NCBI GenBank assembly: GCA_020846875.1
Contig: JADLDB010000117.1
Coordinates: forward strand, 1-64,000
Length of the DNA stretch: 64,000 nucleotides
Direction: 5' to 3'
DNA from: Myxococcales bacterium
GTDB taxonomy: Bacteria; Myxococcota; Myxococcia; Myxococcales; Myxococcaceae
Below the pieces are notes generated by a model that had not been told where the DNA came from, searched no databases, and saw only the letters and a program-made list of their open reading frames with translations. A program made the position numbers and the translations under genes. Shown here piece after piece: positions 10,482 to 19,017 of the stretch. The stretch's first letter is position 1. Every line of letters begins with the position of its first letter.

Positions 10482-13400
10482 GTGAAGACCTCAGCCCCCC
10501 GCCTCGCCCTGTCTGCCGCCGTCGCCGCCGCGCTGTTCGCTACGCCCGCCGCGGCGCAGTTGCTCATCTTCAACACGACCACTCAGCCGTACGTACCGCT
10601 GACGGGTGGGACCACCCTGTCCTTCTCCAGCACCGACGACGGCTCCACCATCGTCTCGCTGCCGTGGGCGTTCCCCTGGTTCAGCACCAACTACACCCAG
10701 GTGCTGGTGCAGACGAACGGCTTCATCAGCTTCGACACCGCGAACTGCACCTCGGGCTGCTTCTCCAACGGACTCCTACCGAGCGCCACGGCGCCCAACA
10801 ACGGCATCTTCGGCTGGTGGGACGACTTGTCCGTCTCGTCAGGCGTCGTCACCACGCACAACGTCGGCGGGGAGTTCGTCATCCAGTACGCCAACGTGAC
10901 CAACCTCGGAGGGTCCTACACGACGAACTTCCAGATTCGCCTCTCGCCCGCAGGCACCGCCGTTCTGCACTACGGCGCCTTCAGCGGCCCTGGTGGCAAT
11001 GCCAGCGTGGGCTTCGAGGGCCCGGGCGGGACCCAGGGCCTCAGGACGCTGGCTGCTGCCGGTGGTACCTGCACGTCGGTGGACCAGTCGGGCTGCTGCA
11101 GCGGCTCCAGCAGCACGGGCAGCCCCCGGGCCTGCCTCGTCACCGACGTCGTGCCTGGCACGCGCGTCCTCATCGGCGAGCCGCCTGTCCCTGAGCTGGC
11201 CGTGCCGAGCGTCACGCTCTCCAACCTCGTCGTGCAGTCCGACAACAACCTCACCTTCGACGTGCAGGCCCAGGTGCGCAACTACGGCCAGCAGCCGGCC
11301 AGCAACTTCCTCTGGCGCGCGTACCTCTCGACGGACCCGGTGCTGAACGCGGCCGACCAGCTCGTGGCGCAGGGCGGGCCGATCAGCGTAGGCCCCACCA
11401 CCGTCACCACCGTCAACACGCCCGCGGCCACCACCACCGCGCCGCCGCAGGGCGCGTACTACGTGCTCTTCGAGGTCGACCCCACCAACGTGGTGGTGGA
11501 GGCCAGCGAGCAGAACAACGTGGGCGCCACCGTCGACACCTTCGTCTACGGCCTGGACCTGGTGGCGGCCAGCATCGTCGGGGTGGCCAACTCCGGCGGC
11601 GGCAACGTCGACCCCATCCAGGTGAACTGGCGCAACCGCGGCACCAACTCGCCGGGCCCGGTGACCTACCGCATCCTCCTGTCCAACGACGCGCTGCTGG
11701 ACGTGAACGACTTCGTCATCCACACCGGCACGCGCAGCGTCACCGGCGGCGAGACGGTCAACGAGACGGTGATGGTCACCATGCCGGCCGGCGCCCCCAA
11801 CGGCGACTTCTTCTACCTGTTGCAGCTCGACCCGGCCAACGCGCTGACCGAGGCCAGCGAGGCCAACAACCTCGTGGCCTCCGGCTCGCGCGTCAGCGTG
11901 CGCCGCGCCGACCTGGTAGCCGAGTTCGCCGACGTCCTCGACCCTTCGACGGGCCTCTCGACGCGCACCGGGCGCTTCGGCGAGCCCATTCGCGCCACGG
12001 TGCGCCTGTCCAACCAGGGCGGCGCCAACGCCTCCAACTTCTACGTGGCCCTGGTGGTGTCCAACGACGCCACGCTGTCGCTCCTGTCCGACACGCTGGT
12101 CTGCGAGCAGGTGGTGGCGTTGTCGACCCCGGGCGGAATGCCTTCCACGGTGACGCTGAACTGCAACCTGCCGCTCAACACCTCGGCGGGCCAGCCCTTC
12201 GGCACCGGCCAGTACTACTTCTTCCTGGTCACCGACTCGACGGGCGCGGTCTTCGAGTCGAACGAAGGCAACAACAACCTCACCGTGGGGCCGGTGCGCA
12301 TCACCGCGCCCGGCGCGGACCTGATGGTGGCCAGCGTGGTGGCCCCGGCGGCCGGCGGGGTGGGCGAGACGATCCCCGTCATCCGCACCTTGAGGAACGT
12401 GGGCAACCTGGACGCGCCCGCGGCGGCGTACCGCTACGTCGCGTCGGTCAACGACATCATCACCCCCGACGACATTCCCCTGGACATCATCGACGCCACC
12501 ACCGGTACGCCCAGCAGCGAGGGCACCGTGACGCTGGCGCGCGACCAGGCCGACTCGAAGACGGAGCTGGTTCGCCTGTCCGCCACCATGCCACCGGGCA
12601 CGTATTACATCGGGTGCCTGGTCGATCCACAGGCCGCCGTGGCCGACCTCGATCGCAGCAACAACGCCAGGGCGTCTTTGCCCATGCCGGTGGCGCCGTC
12701 GTCGCTGGTCATCACCACCACCGTGCTGCCGGACGCGACGGTGGGCGTGCCCTTCGGCTACCGGCTGGCGGCGCGGGGAGAGCAGGGCGCGTCCCAGTGG
12801 GCCTTCGACCCAAGTCAGGGCACGCCGCCCTCGTGGCTCACCTTGAACGGGACGGACGGCAGCCTGGCCGGCACGCCCGACACCGCGGAGGTCGTCTCCT
12901 TCACCGTCACCCTGCAGAACGCCGGGCGCACGGTGGCGCGGCGGCTCGCGCTGCGGGTGCTGCCGCCCACCACCCAGGTGACGGTCACCACGAAGAGCCT
13001 GCCGGCGGTGGTGAACTCCTCGGGCGTCACCTTCAGCTACGCGCTGGGGGCGGCGGGGGGCTCGAGGCCGTACGCCTGGCGCGTGTCCCAGGGCGCGCTG
13101 CCCAGCGGCCTCGTGCTGTCGATGGAGGGGGTGCTGGCCGGCTCGCCGCGCGGCACGCCCAACGGAAACACCAACATCACCGTGGAGGTGCGGGACAACA
13201 CCGGGGGGGTGGCCACCCAGCCGCTGGTGGTGCGCCTGGTGCCGCCGGGCTCCATCGTCTTCCGCACGCTGGCGGTGCAGGACGGGCTCACCGGGCAGGA
13301 CTACCTGCAGGACATCGCGGTGGAGAACTCCGACGGCTCGCCGCTGGCCAAGCCGCTCAAGTGGACGCTGACGGGCACGCTGCCGGAAGGGCTGTCGCTG

Positions 13401-13895
13401 TCCGAGCAGTCGGAGCTGGTGACGCTGTCCGGCAAGCCCACGTCGGCCGGCTTCTACAGCTTCGCGCTGACGGTGGAGGACGCCAACGGCCGCGCCGACT
13501 CGATGACCTACGGCCTGTCCATCTACCCGCCGCGCTACCGGTTGATGTTGGCGGGCGTGGCCGATCCGCTGCATCCGGGAGACACGGTGGAAGGCACCTT
13601 CACGGTCAGCCCGGCGGGGGCGGTGCAGTACCGGGTGGTGAGCGGAACGTTGCCTCCCGGCGTGGCCCTCAGCACCGAGGGCGTGCTCTCGGGGACGGTG
13701 GCCGAGGAGAAGAGCGAAGGCCTGTGGACCTTCGTGGTGGAGGCGAAGGACTCCACGGGCGCGAGCGGCCTGTCGTCCTTCGCCCTTGAGGTGGTGCGGA
13801 TTCCTCCGAAGCAGGGCTGCGCCAGCGTGGACGTCTCGGGCGGGCCGGCGGTGATGCTGGGCCTGCTGCTGCTGCTGCGCCGGCGCCGGCGGTAG
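10482..13895 (+). CDS. Large CARDB/Ig-like surface protein with MYXO-CTERM-like tail
   Basis: A 1137-residue secreted protein. After a signal peptide ending near ATPAAAQ (residue 26) comes a beta-rich domain (about 30-220) with NGFISFDT and FGWWDDL, resembling nidogen/PEP-type domains. Then follow about four CARDB-type repeats (230-725), each with phrases such as VRNYGQQPASNF, EASEQNN, EASEANN or ESNEGNN, and about four putative Ig domains (730-1110) with LPSGL / LPEGLSLS / LPPGVALS and GxL-SGTP phrases. The C-terminus has GCASVDVSGG, a hydrophobic run and five Arg, a MYXO-CTERM-like sorting signal that is thought to anchor proteins at the myxobacterial surface. GTG start with AGGGA 8 bases upstream. 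Likely adhesin or surface-layer component; that role is inferred. Confidence 0.85.
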   Translation: MKTSAPRLALSAAVAAALFATPAAAQLLIFNTTTQPYVPLTGGTTLSFSSTDDGSTIVSLPWAFPWFSTNYTQVLVQTNGFISFDTANCTSGCFSNGLLPSATAPNNGIFGWWDDLSVSSGVVTTHNVGGEFVIQYANVTNLGGSYTTNFQIRLSPAGTAVLHYGAFSGPGGNASVGFEGPGGTQGLRTLAAAGGTCTSVDQSGCCSGSSSTGSPRACLVTDVVPGTRVLIGEPPVPELAVPSVTLSNLVVQSDNNLTFDVQAQVRNYGQQPASNFLWRAYLSTDPVLNAADQLVAQGGPISVGPTTVTTVNTPAATTTAPPQGAYYVLFEVDPTNVVVEASEQNNVGATVDTFVYGLDLVAASIVGVANSGGGNVDPIQVNWRNRGTNSPGPVTYRILLSNDALLDVNDFVIHTGTRSVTGGETVNETVMVTMPAGAPNGDFFYLLQLDPANALTEASEANNLVASGSRVSVRRADLVAEFADVLDPSTGLSTRTGRFGEPIRATVRLSNQGGANASNFYVALVVSNDATLSLLSDTLVCEQVVALSTPGGMPSTVTLNCNLPLNTSAGQPFGTGQYYFFLVTDSTGAVFESNEGNNNLTVGPVRITAPGADLMVASVVAPAAGGVGETIPVIRTLRNVGNLDAPAAAYRYVASVNDIITPDDIPLDIIDATTGTPSSEGTVTLARDQADSKTELVRLSATMPPGTYYIGCLVDPQAAVADLDRSNNARASLPMPVAPSSLVITTTVLPDATVGVPFGYRLAARGEQGASQWAFDPSQGTPPSWLTLNGTDGSLAGTPDTAEVVSFTVTLQNAGRTVARRLALRVLPPTTQVTVTTKSLPAVVNSSGVTFSYALGAAGGSRPYAWRVSQGALPSGLVLSMEGVLAGSPRGTPNGNTNITVEVRDNTGGVATQPLVVRLVPPGSIVFRTLAVQDGLTGQDYLQDIAVENSDGSPLAKPLKWTLTGTLPEGLSLSEQSELVTLSGKPTSAGFYSFALTVEDANGRADSMTYGLSIYPPRYRLMLAGVADPLHPGDTVEGTFTVSPAGAVQYRVVSGTLPPGVALSTEGVLSGTVAEEKSEGLWTFVVEAKDSTGASGLSSFALEVVRIPPKQGCASVDVSGGPAVMLGLLLLLRRRRR

Positions 13896-13922
13896 GCGCG
13901 CCCTCGGCCTCGAGGAGGCGCC
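13895..13922. terminator. Putative bidirectional hairpin terminator
   Basis: GGCGCGCCCTC, a 6-base loop and GAGGAGGCGCC form an 11-bp stem with two mismatches between the convergent stops of the CARDB protein gene and narK2. The downstream bases CCTTCT are only weakly T-rich, so function is tentative. Confidence 0.35.
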
Positions 13923-13943
13923 CCTTCTACCCCTGGCTCGAGC

Positions 13944-15392
13944 TCACGCCACCGGGCCCTGCTGAGGCCGCTTGTCCCACCAGGTGCCCTTCCAGGTGCC
14001 GAAGTCGAAGCGCTCCTGGCCGGGTCGCGTGAAGAACCAGTAGTTGATGGCGCTGCCCACGACGAAGAAGGCGCCCGCGCCCCAGAAGAAGGCGTTGGCC
14101 GACCCGAAGGTCGAGATGGACGCGCCGATCAGCGACGAGAACAGGAGCGGTCCAAAGGCCGCCCACGCGCCCGTCCACCCGAGCACCTGCGCGCCCTTCT
14201 GGGGGTCGTACGCGAAGATGATCGGGTACTGGCGGAACGTGGCGAAGTTGCCGATGCCAGCCATGAGGAACAGCCACAACATCACCACGACGAACCCGGG
14301 GAACTGCTCCAGGCCCGTCGGCGTCAGGTAGCCGCCAAAGACGAGCGCCAGGCAGCCGATCACCAGCCCCGCTCCGGAGACCTGCGTCCAGACGCTGCCT
14401 CCGAAGCGGTCGGCGAACGGCCCGCCGACGAAGCGCACCACCGAGCCGACGAGCGGCCCCAGGAAGGCGTAGGCGAGCGGATCGGGCGCATCAGGGTAGC
14501 CGCCGTAGATCGACTTGATCATCAGCGGGAAGGCCGCCGCCAGCCCCGAGAAGCTGCCGAAGGTCATGATGTACGTCACGACGCAGAACCACACGTACTT
14601 GTCGCTCACCATGTTCTTCACCATGGCGCCGACCGTCGGCTTCTTGCCGGGCACGCTGCGCAGGAACATCGCGCACAGCACGCTCGCCAGCACCAGGTAC
14701 GGCACGTACCAGAAGGCGGCGTTCTGCAGCCACACGCTCTTCTGCACCGCCCCCTTGACGAAGGTCTGCGGTCCCCCAAAGGCAGACACCAGCGGGAAGC
14801 CGATGATCCACGGCGTGATGAACTGCACGATGCTGACACCCAGGTTGCCCACCCCTGCCTGCAGGCCCAGCGCCGTCCCCTGCAGCCGCTTGGGGAAGAA
14901 CACCGAGGTCGACGGCATGAACGACGAGAAGTCGCCGCCGCCCATCCCGCACAGGAAGGCGATGCTCAGGAAGCTCGAGTACGGCGTCTGCGGGTCCTGC
15001 ACGGCGAACCCCAGCCACAGCATGGGGAAGACCTTCAGGAACGTCGCCGTCGTGACGGTGAGGCGCGTGCCGTAGATGGGGATCAAGAAGGAGTGCACCA
15101 GCCGCAGCAGGCCCCCCGACAAGCCCGGCATGGCCGTCAGCCAGAACAACTGCATGGTGTCGAACTGAAAGCCCACGCTGTTCAGGCGCACCGCCACCGC
15201 GCTGAACACGAACCACGTGGCGAACGAGGCCGTCAGCGAGAAGGTGGTGAGCAGCAGCGTCTGCCAGGCGCGCTTGCTCCCCTCCGCCCTCCAGAAGCGC
15301 CGATCGTCCGGCGCCCAGCCAGGCAGCCAACCCGCAAGCCCACCCACGCGACCGGGGGGCGGATTCGCCCCGGGCCCTGATCCCTGTGCCAT
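13944..15392 (-). CDS. narK2: Nitrate/nitrite transporter, NarK2-like MFS
   Basis: A 482-residue major facilitator protein of the nitrate/nitrite porter family, about 12 membrane helices. The signature FLCGMGGGDFSSFMPSTSVFFPKRLQGTALG, read in pieces (GMGGGDFSSFM, FFPKRLQG, AGVGNLGVSIVQ), corresponds to the GGGNF / FFPK / GLGNMGVS motifs of E. coli NarK and of NarK2 domains, usually nitrate/nitrite antiporters. It would export nitrite made by NarGHI in exchange for nitrate. The ATG at 15392 has a strong GGGAGGTGA site that overlaps the end of narK1, only 3 bases away. The two porters lie in the same order as the halves of the fused NarK1-NarK2 protein of Paracoccus. Last gene of the nar operon. 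Confidence 0.85.
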   Translation of the reverse strand: MAQGSGPGANPPPGRVGGLAGWLPGWAPDDRRFWRAEGSKRAWQTLLLTTFSLTASFATWFVFSAVAVRLNSVGFQFDTMQLFWLTAMPGLSGGLLRLVHSFLIPIYGTRLTVTTATFLKVFPMLWLGFAVQDPQTPYSSFLSIAFLCGMGGGDFSSFMPSTSVFFPKRLQGTALGLQAGVGNLGVSIVQFITPWIIGFPLVSAFGGPQTFVKGAVQKSVWLQNAAFWYVPYLVLASVLCAMFLRSVPGKKPTVGAMVKNMVSDKYVWFCVVTYIMTFGSFSGLAAAFPLMIKSIYGGYPDAPDPLAYAFLGPLVGSVVRFVGGPFADRFGGSVWTQVSGAGLVIGCLALVFGGYLTPTGLEQFPGFVVVMLWLFLMAGIGNFATFRQYPIIFAYDPQKGAQVLGWTGAWAAFGPLLFSSLIGASISTFGSANAFFWGAGAFFVVGSAINYWFFTRPGQERFDFGTWKGTWWDKRPQQGPVA

Positions 15393-15395
15393 CGT

Positions 15396-16913
15396 TCACC
15401 TCCCGCTGCTACCACCCAGCGCCGGAACCCGCTCGATGCTCTGCGCCACCTGTGCGTTCGCCTCCTGCTCGATGAGGCGCACCGTGCGCATCAGCCACAA
15501 CAGGCAGACCACCGAGAGCGCGAACATCAACATCCAGCAACTGGTCCACAGCCCGGTCCAGTCGAGCAGGTAGCCGAACAGGATGGGGCAGACGAAGCCG
15601 CCGAGGCCGCCGATGACGCCGACCATGCCGCCCACCACGCCCACCTGCTCCGGAAAGTAGTTGGGGATGTACTTGTACACCCCGGCCTTGCCGATGCCCC
15701 AGATGATGCCGATGACCATCACCAGGAAGGTGAAGATCCACACGTTGGCTTGAAAGGAGATGCGCGTCACGCCCTTGGCCAGCAGCTCGCGCTTCTGCAC
15801 CTTCTGCCCGACGGTGACGACCGGCTCCTGCCACACCTGTTTGCTGGGGAAGACCTCCACCGACTCGTCGGTCGCCCGGGACTCGGGAGGCCTGGGGGCG
15901 AGCTGGTAGGTGTCGGGCCCGACCGTCACGCTGGTGCCGGTGACGTCCGTGACGACGCCGGGCCGCAGCGCCATGACGCCCCGTCCGGGCGAGTAGCTCT
16001 CGAGCTTCGGGACGATCACCGCGGCGCAGATCAGACACGAGGCGGCGAGCACCCAGAACATCACCCGGCGCGCGCCGAACCTGTCCGACAGCCAGCCGCC
16101 GAGCGCGCGGACGACGCCCGAGGGGAAGCTGAAGATGGACGCGAGGATGCCGGCGGTGACCAGCGGCATGTAGTAGGCGTTGACGAAGTACGGCACGAGC
16201 CACTGCGAGAACGCCACGAAGCAGCCGAACACCAGGAAGTAGTACAGGCCAAAGCGCCACACCCGCGCCGACTTGAGCGGCGCGAGCTGCTGCCTGAGCG
16301 TCAGGTTCGCGCTGGTGGGCTTCCGGTTGGTCGACAGCAGCAGGAACAGAATGCCGATGCCGAGCAGCACCACGGCGTACAGCTTCGGCAGCGTGCGCCA
16401 GCCCTCGAGGTGGGCGCCGCCCTCGGTGAAGCGGTTGAGCAGGGTGGGGGCGAACAGCGTGGTCAGCGACGCGCCTGCGTTGCCGGCGCCGAAGATGCCC
16501 AGCACCGTGCCCTGGTGCTTCTTCGGGTACCACACCGAGGTGAAGGCGATGCCGATGGAGAAGCCCGTACCGGTGAAGCCGAAGCCGAAGCTGCACAGCG
16601 CGAAGCCCCAGAAGGAGTCGACGGTGCTCAACAGGTACATCGGCACCGCCGAGAGCAGCAGCATCGCCGCGAACACCGGCTTGCCGCCGAACCTGTCGGT
16701 GAGCAGCCCGGCGGGCAGTCGGAAGACGGCGCCCGTCAGGACCGGAATGCCCATCAGCCAGCCGATCTCGACCGGCCCCCAGGGGTAGACGAGGTTGTTG
16801 GAGAGGAAGGTGACCAGCACCCCGTTCAGCATCCACGCCGCGAAGCAGGCGGTGAACGCCAGGGTGTTCAGCAGCAGGGCTACGTGGGACTTACCGCTGG
16901 CCGCCTCCTGCAT
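15396..16913 (-). CDS. narK1: Nitrate transporter, NarK1-like MFS with extra periplasmic domain
   Basis: A 505-residue MFS porter. The segment GFTGTGFSIGIAF, then VWYPKKHQGTVLG and FGAGNAGASLTT, matches NarK1-type nitrate/proton symporters. Twelve helices are seen, but between helices 9 and 10 (about residues 303-390) there is a soluble insert of some 85 residues, predicted to face the periplasm. It contains GVVTDVTGTSVTVG and EPVVTVGQKVQKRELLAKGV; the latter resembles the V-x-x-G-x-x-V-x-x-x-x-L-L hairpin of biotinyl/lipoyl-like barrels. Start ATG at 16913 with AGGGAGA upstream. Likely brings nitrate in before nitrite is available for exchange. Confidence 0.82.
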   Translation of the reverse strand: MQEAASGKSHVALLLNTLAFTACFAAWMLNGVLVTFLSNNLVYPWGPVEIGWLMGIPVLTGAVFRLPAGLLTDRFGGKPVFAAMLLLSAVPMYLLSTVDSFWGFALCSFGFGFTGTGFSIGIAFTSVWYPKKHQGTVLGIFGAGNAGASLTTLFAPTLLNRFTEGGAHLEGWRTLPKLYAVVLLGIGILFLLLSTNRKPTSANLTLRQQLAPLKSARVWRFGLYYFLVFGCFVAFSQWLVPYFVNAYYMPLVTAGILASIFSFPSGVVRALGGWLSDRFGARRVMFWVLAASCLICAAVIVPKLESYSPGRGVMALRPGVVTDVTGTSVTVGPDTYQLAPRPPESRATDESVEVFPSKQVWQEPVVTVGQKVQKRELLAKGVTRISFQANVWIFTFLVMVIGIIWGIGKAGVYKYIPNYFPEQVGVVGGMVGVIGGLGGFVCPILFGYLLDWTGLWTSCWMLMFALSVVCLLWLMRTVRLIEQEANAQVAQSIERVPALGGSSGR

Positions 16914-16940
16914 ACGCCATCTCCCTGTCCTCTGGCGTCC

Positions 16941-17612
16941 TCACGCCCGCCGCGCGCCCATGCCGTCGAGCTCGGCCTTCGAGAGGAGCCGCTGCGCCGA
17001 CGCGAAGACGATGTTGTCTTCCCGGAACATGTGCAGCCGCAACAGCTCGACCAGGTTGTCCATCGCGTGCAGCCCCGCCTTCACGACGGTCAGCGCCGAC
17101 GCCTCGTCGCGGAGCGTCAGCCCCAGCCTGATGAAGTTCAGCGCCACCGCCGCGAGCTGCGCGGCGTCCTGGTGCTCCTTCCGCATGATGTCCACCGGCG
17201 TCGTCACCGCCTCGCCGCCCTTGCTGTGCTCGCCGTCCGCGATCAGCCGGTCGTGGAGCAGGGGGAACAGCACCGCCTCCTCCTCGCGGCTGTGCGGCAC
17301 GAAGTCGCGATCGAACGTCTCGAGGAAGCGCATCACCTCGCGGTCGCTCTCCTCGTTGAAGCCGCCCGTCTTGACCTTCTGCAGGACGGCCTCTACCCGA
17401 TCGAGCGCCTCACCCAGCCGCGCGTGCTCCCCGCCCAGCCGCCCGAGGAACGGGTGGAGCCCCCCCTCGGGGATCGCCTCCACGCCCGGCGGCTGGTAGG
17501 CCTGCGGGGGATCCATCGGAGACAGCGCGCCGTGGGAGGCGCCGTGGTCCGGCTGCCGGTGGACCGGGTCCTCGAGGACGTTCAGCTTCAGCTTCATCAT
17601 GGTCGAGGTCAT
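16941..17612 (-). CDS. Hemerythrin HHE-domain protein of the nar operon
   Basis: A 223-residue cytoplasmic protein with an up-down four-helix hemerythrin-like fold. Candidate diiron ligands are seen in HPFLGRLGGEHARL, HSREEEAVLFPLLHDRL, MRKEHQDA and LLRLHMFREDNIVF. Its ATG overlaps the narI stop codon by one base (TGATG), so it is translated with the nitrate reductase. Related proteins bind oxygen or nitric oxide or repair iron-sulfur clusters damaged by NO (YtfE/RIC family). A role in protecting or sensing around NarGHI is an inference from position. The first 50 residues are low-complexity and not part of the domain. Confidence 0.75.
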   Translation of the reverse strand: MTSTMMKLKLNVLEDPVHRQPDHGASHGALSPMDPPQAYQPPGVEAIPEGGLHPFLGRLGGEHARLGEALDRVEAVLQKVKTGGFNEESDREVMRFLETFDRDFVPHSREEEAVLFPLLHDRLIADGEHSKGGEAVTTPVDIMRKEHQDAAQLAAVALNFIRLGLTLRDEASALTVVKAGLHAMDNLVELLRLHMFREDNIVFASAQRLLSKAELDGMGARRA

Positions 17613-18343
17613 CAGTTGTTCCTCGGGCGGGTTTCGGTCCACGGGGTCCGCGGGTCTCGGATCGCCTTGCGATCCCAGTTCCAGATGACGCGCTGGTACG
17701 GCCGGGCCAGGTAGTGGAGCGGCGCCACCAGGATGTGCACCAGCCGCGTGAAGGGGAAGACGGTGACGATGAGGAAGGCGCCGATGATGTGCAGCTTGAT
17801 CGGCACCGGCAGCGCGCTCACCGCGGTGATGTTGGGGTCGAGCTTGAGGAGCGACCAGAGGTAGGGGGAGAGGTCCGAGGCGAACCACGACGAGCCCCAG
17901 CGGTAGCTGAAGGCCGTCCAGAGCCCGAGGATCACCTGCGCGAGCAGGAGCAGCTCGAGGAAGATGTCCATGCGCGTCGTCACCATCTTGACGCGCACGT
18001 TGGTGAACCGGCGGACCAGGAGCCCACCCAGCCCGAAGAGGATGGTGAGCCCGAAGCTGAACGCCGTGACCTGGAGGATGAGGAGCCGCAGCGGGTCGCC
18101 GTTCCAGAGCAGGATCCCCCGCGGGATGAGGAACGCCGTCAGGTGGCCGAAGCCGACCACCAGGATGCCGATGTGGAAGGGCACCGTGCCCCAGAAGAGC
18201 GACCGCCCCTCGAGGAACTGCGACGACAGCGACGAGACCTTGAAGGCCTTCGAGCGGTACCGCACGATCGTCCCGAGCAGGAAGACGACGATGGCGATGT
18301 ACGGCAGGCCGACGAAGAGGAATAGGTTCAGGTTGGTCATCAT
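17612..18343 (-). CDS. narI: Respiratory nitrate reductase gamma subunit NarI
   Basis: A 243-residue membrane cytochrome b with five helices that oxidises quinol and passes electrons to NarH. The four haem ligands of the E. coli protein (His56, 66, 187, 205) have counterparts at His57, His67, His185 and His203 (FHIGILVVGFGH and KLHIIGAF..RLVH), with the correct spacing. The ATGATG at 18343 overlaps the narJ stop by four bases. Length is slightly above the E. coli protein (225). Confidence 0.95.
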   Translation of the reverse strand: MMTNLNLFLFVGLPYIAIVVFLLGTIVRYRSKAFKVSSLSSQFLEGRSLFWGTVPFHIGILVVGFGHLTAFLIPRGILLWNGDPLRLLILQVTAFSFGLTILFGLGGLLVRRFTNVRVKMVTTRMDIFLELLLLAQVILGLWTAFSYRWGSSWFASDLSPYLWSLLKLDPNITAVSALPVPIKLHIIGAFLIVTVFPFTRLVHILVAPLHYLARPYQRVIWNWDRKAIRDPRTPWTETRPRNN

Positions 18344-19017
18344 GTCCTCTCGGATCTCGCGTGGTCGTCCTCGACCCTCAGCTCGGCGTCGACGGACGCG
18401 GCGAACTTGGAGTCCTCGGCGAACGGCATGGGCTCGGGCAGCGAGAAGTCACGCTGCAGGACCAGCCGCAGGGCCACCAGCGCGTGCCGGTAGGCGGTGC
18501 GCTGCTCCCCTTCCGCCGTGTCGAGGACCGTCTTGTGGTGCTTCTTGTACAGCGCTTCCTTCTTCGCCATGCGGCTCGGCTCGAACTCGTTGATCATCTC
18601 CTGCACCGCCGGCCCGAGCAGCACCTTCACGAACTCGTCGCAGGACTTCGGGTCGAGCCTGGGCAGCAGGCGCAGCACGTTCGTCAGGTGGTCAGCGAGC
18701 TCCAGGCCACAGTCGTTCTTGGCGCGGGTGTGCTCGGCGCTCAGCTTGGCGAGCAGCGCGCCGCGCTTGTAGTCCTCGCCGAACAACGTGTAGCCGATGT
18801 CGAGCGAGGTGATCGGCTGGACGTCGAAGGTGCGCGTGTGCAGCTCGCGCAAGGCGATCGGATCGGCCTTCGGCAGCAGGCGCTCGAACTCGCGCAGCGC
18901 CTGCGCCGCCTTCGGGTGATCAGCGCAGAGCGCGGCGGCCCGCGTCACGTCCGCGTCGAACGAGGGCTCCGGGAAGCCGAAGACCCTGGCCAGCGCTTCG
19001 TACAGTTCGCCGTTCAT
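18340..19017 (-). CDS. narJ: Nitrate reductase molybdenum cofactor assembly chaperone NarJ
   Basis: A 225-residue all-helical chaperone of the NarJ/NarW (TorD-like) family, which binds apo-NarG and allows cofactor insertion. It starts with LYEALARVFGFPEPSF, the usual N-terminal helix, and has LREFERLLP, the DIGYTLFGEDYKRGALL segment (family motif YxxTFDxxxxxSLYLxExxxGDSRRRG in weaker form) and ELADHLTNVLRLLPRL. The ATG at 19017 shares one base with the narH stop (TGATG); a GTG at 19020 is an alternative start with a four-base overlap. Placed between narH and narI as in all nar operons. Confidence 0.92.
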   Translation of the reverse strand: MNGELYEALARVFGFPEPSFDADVTRAAALCADHPKAAQALREFERLLPKADPIALRELHTRTFDVQPITSLDIGYTLFGEDYKRGALLAKLSAEHTRAKNDCGLELADHLTNVLRLLPRLDPKSCDEFVKVLLGPAVQEMINEFEPSRMAKKEALYKKHHKTVLDTAEGEQRTAYRHALVALRLVLQRDFSLPEPMPFAEDSKFAASVDAELRVEDDHARSERT

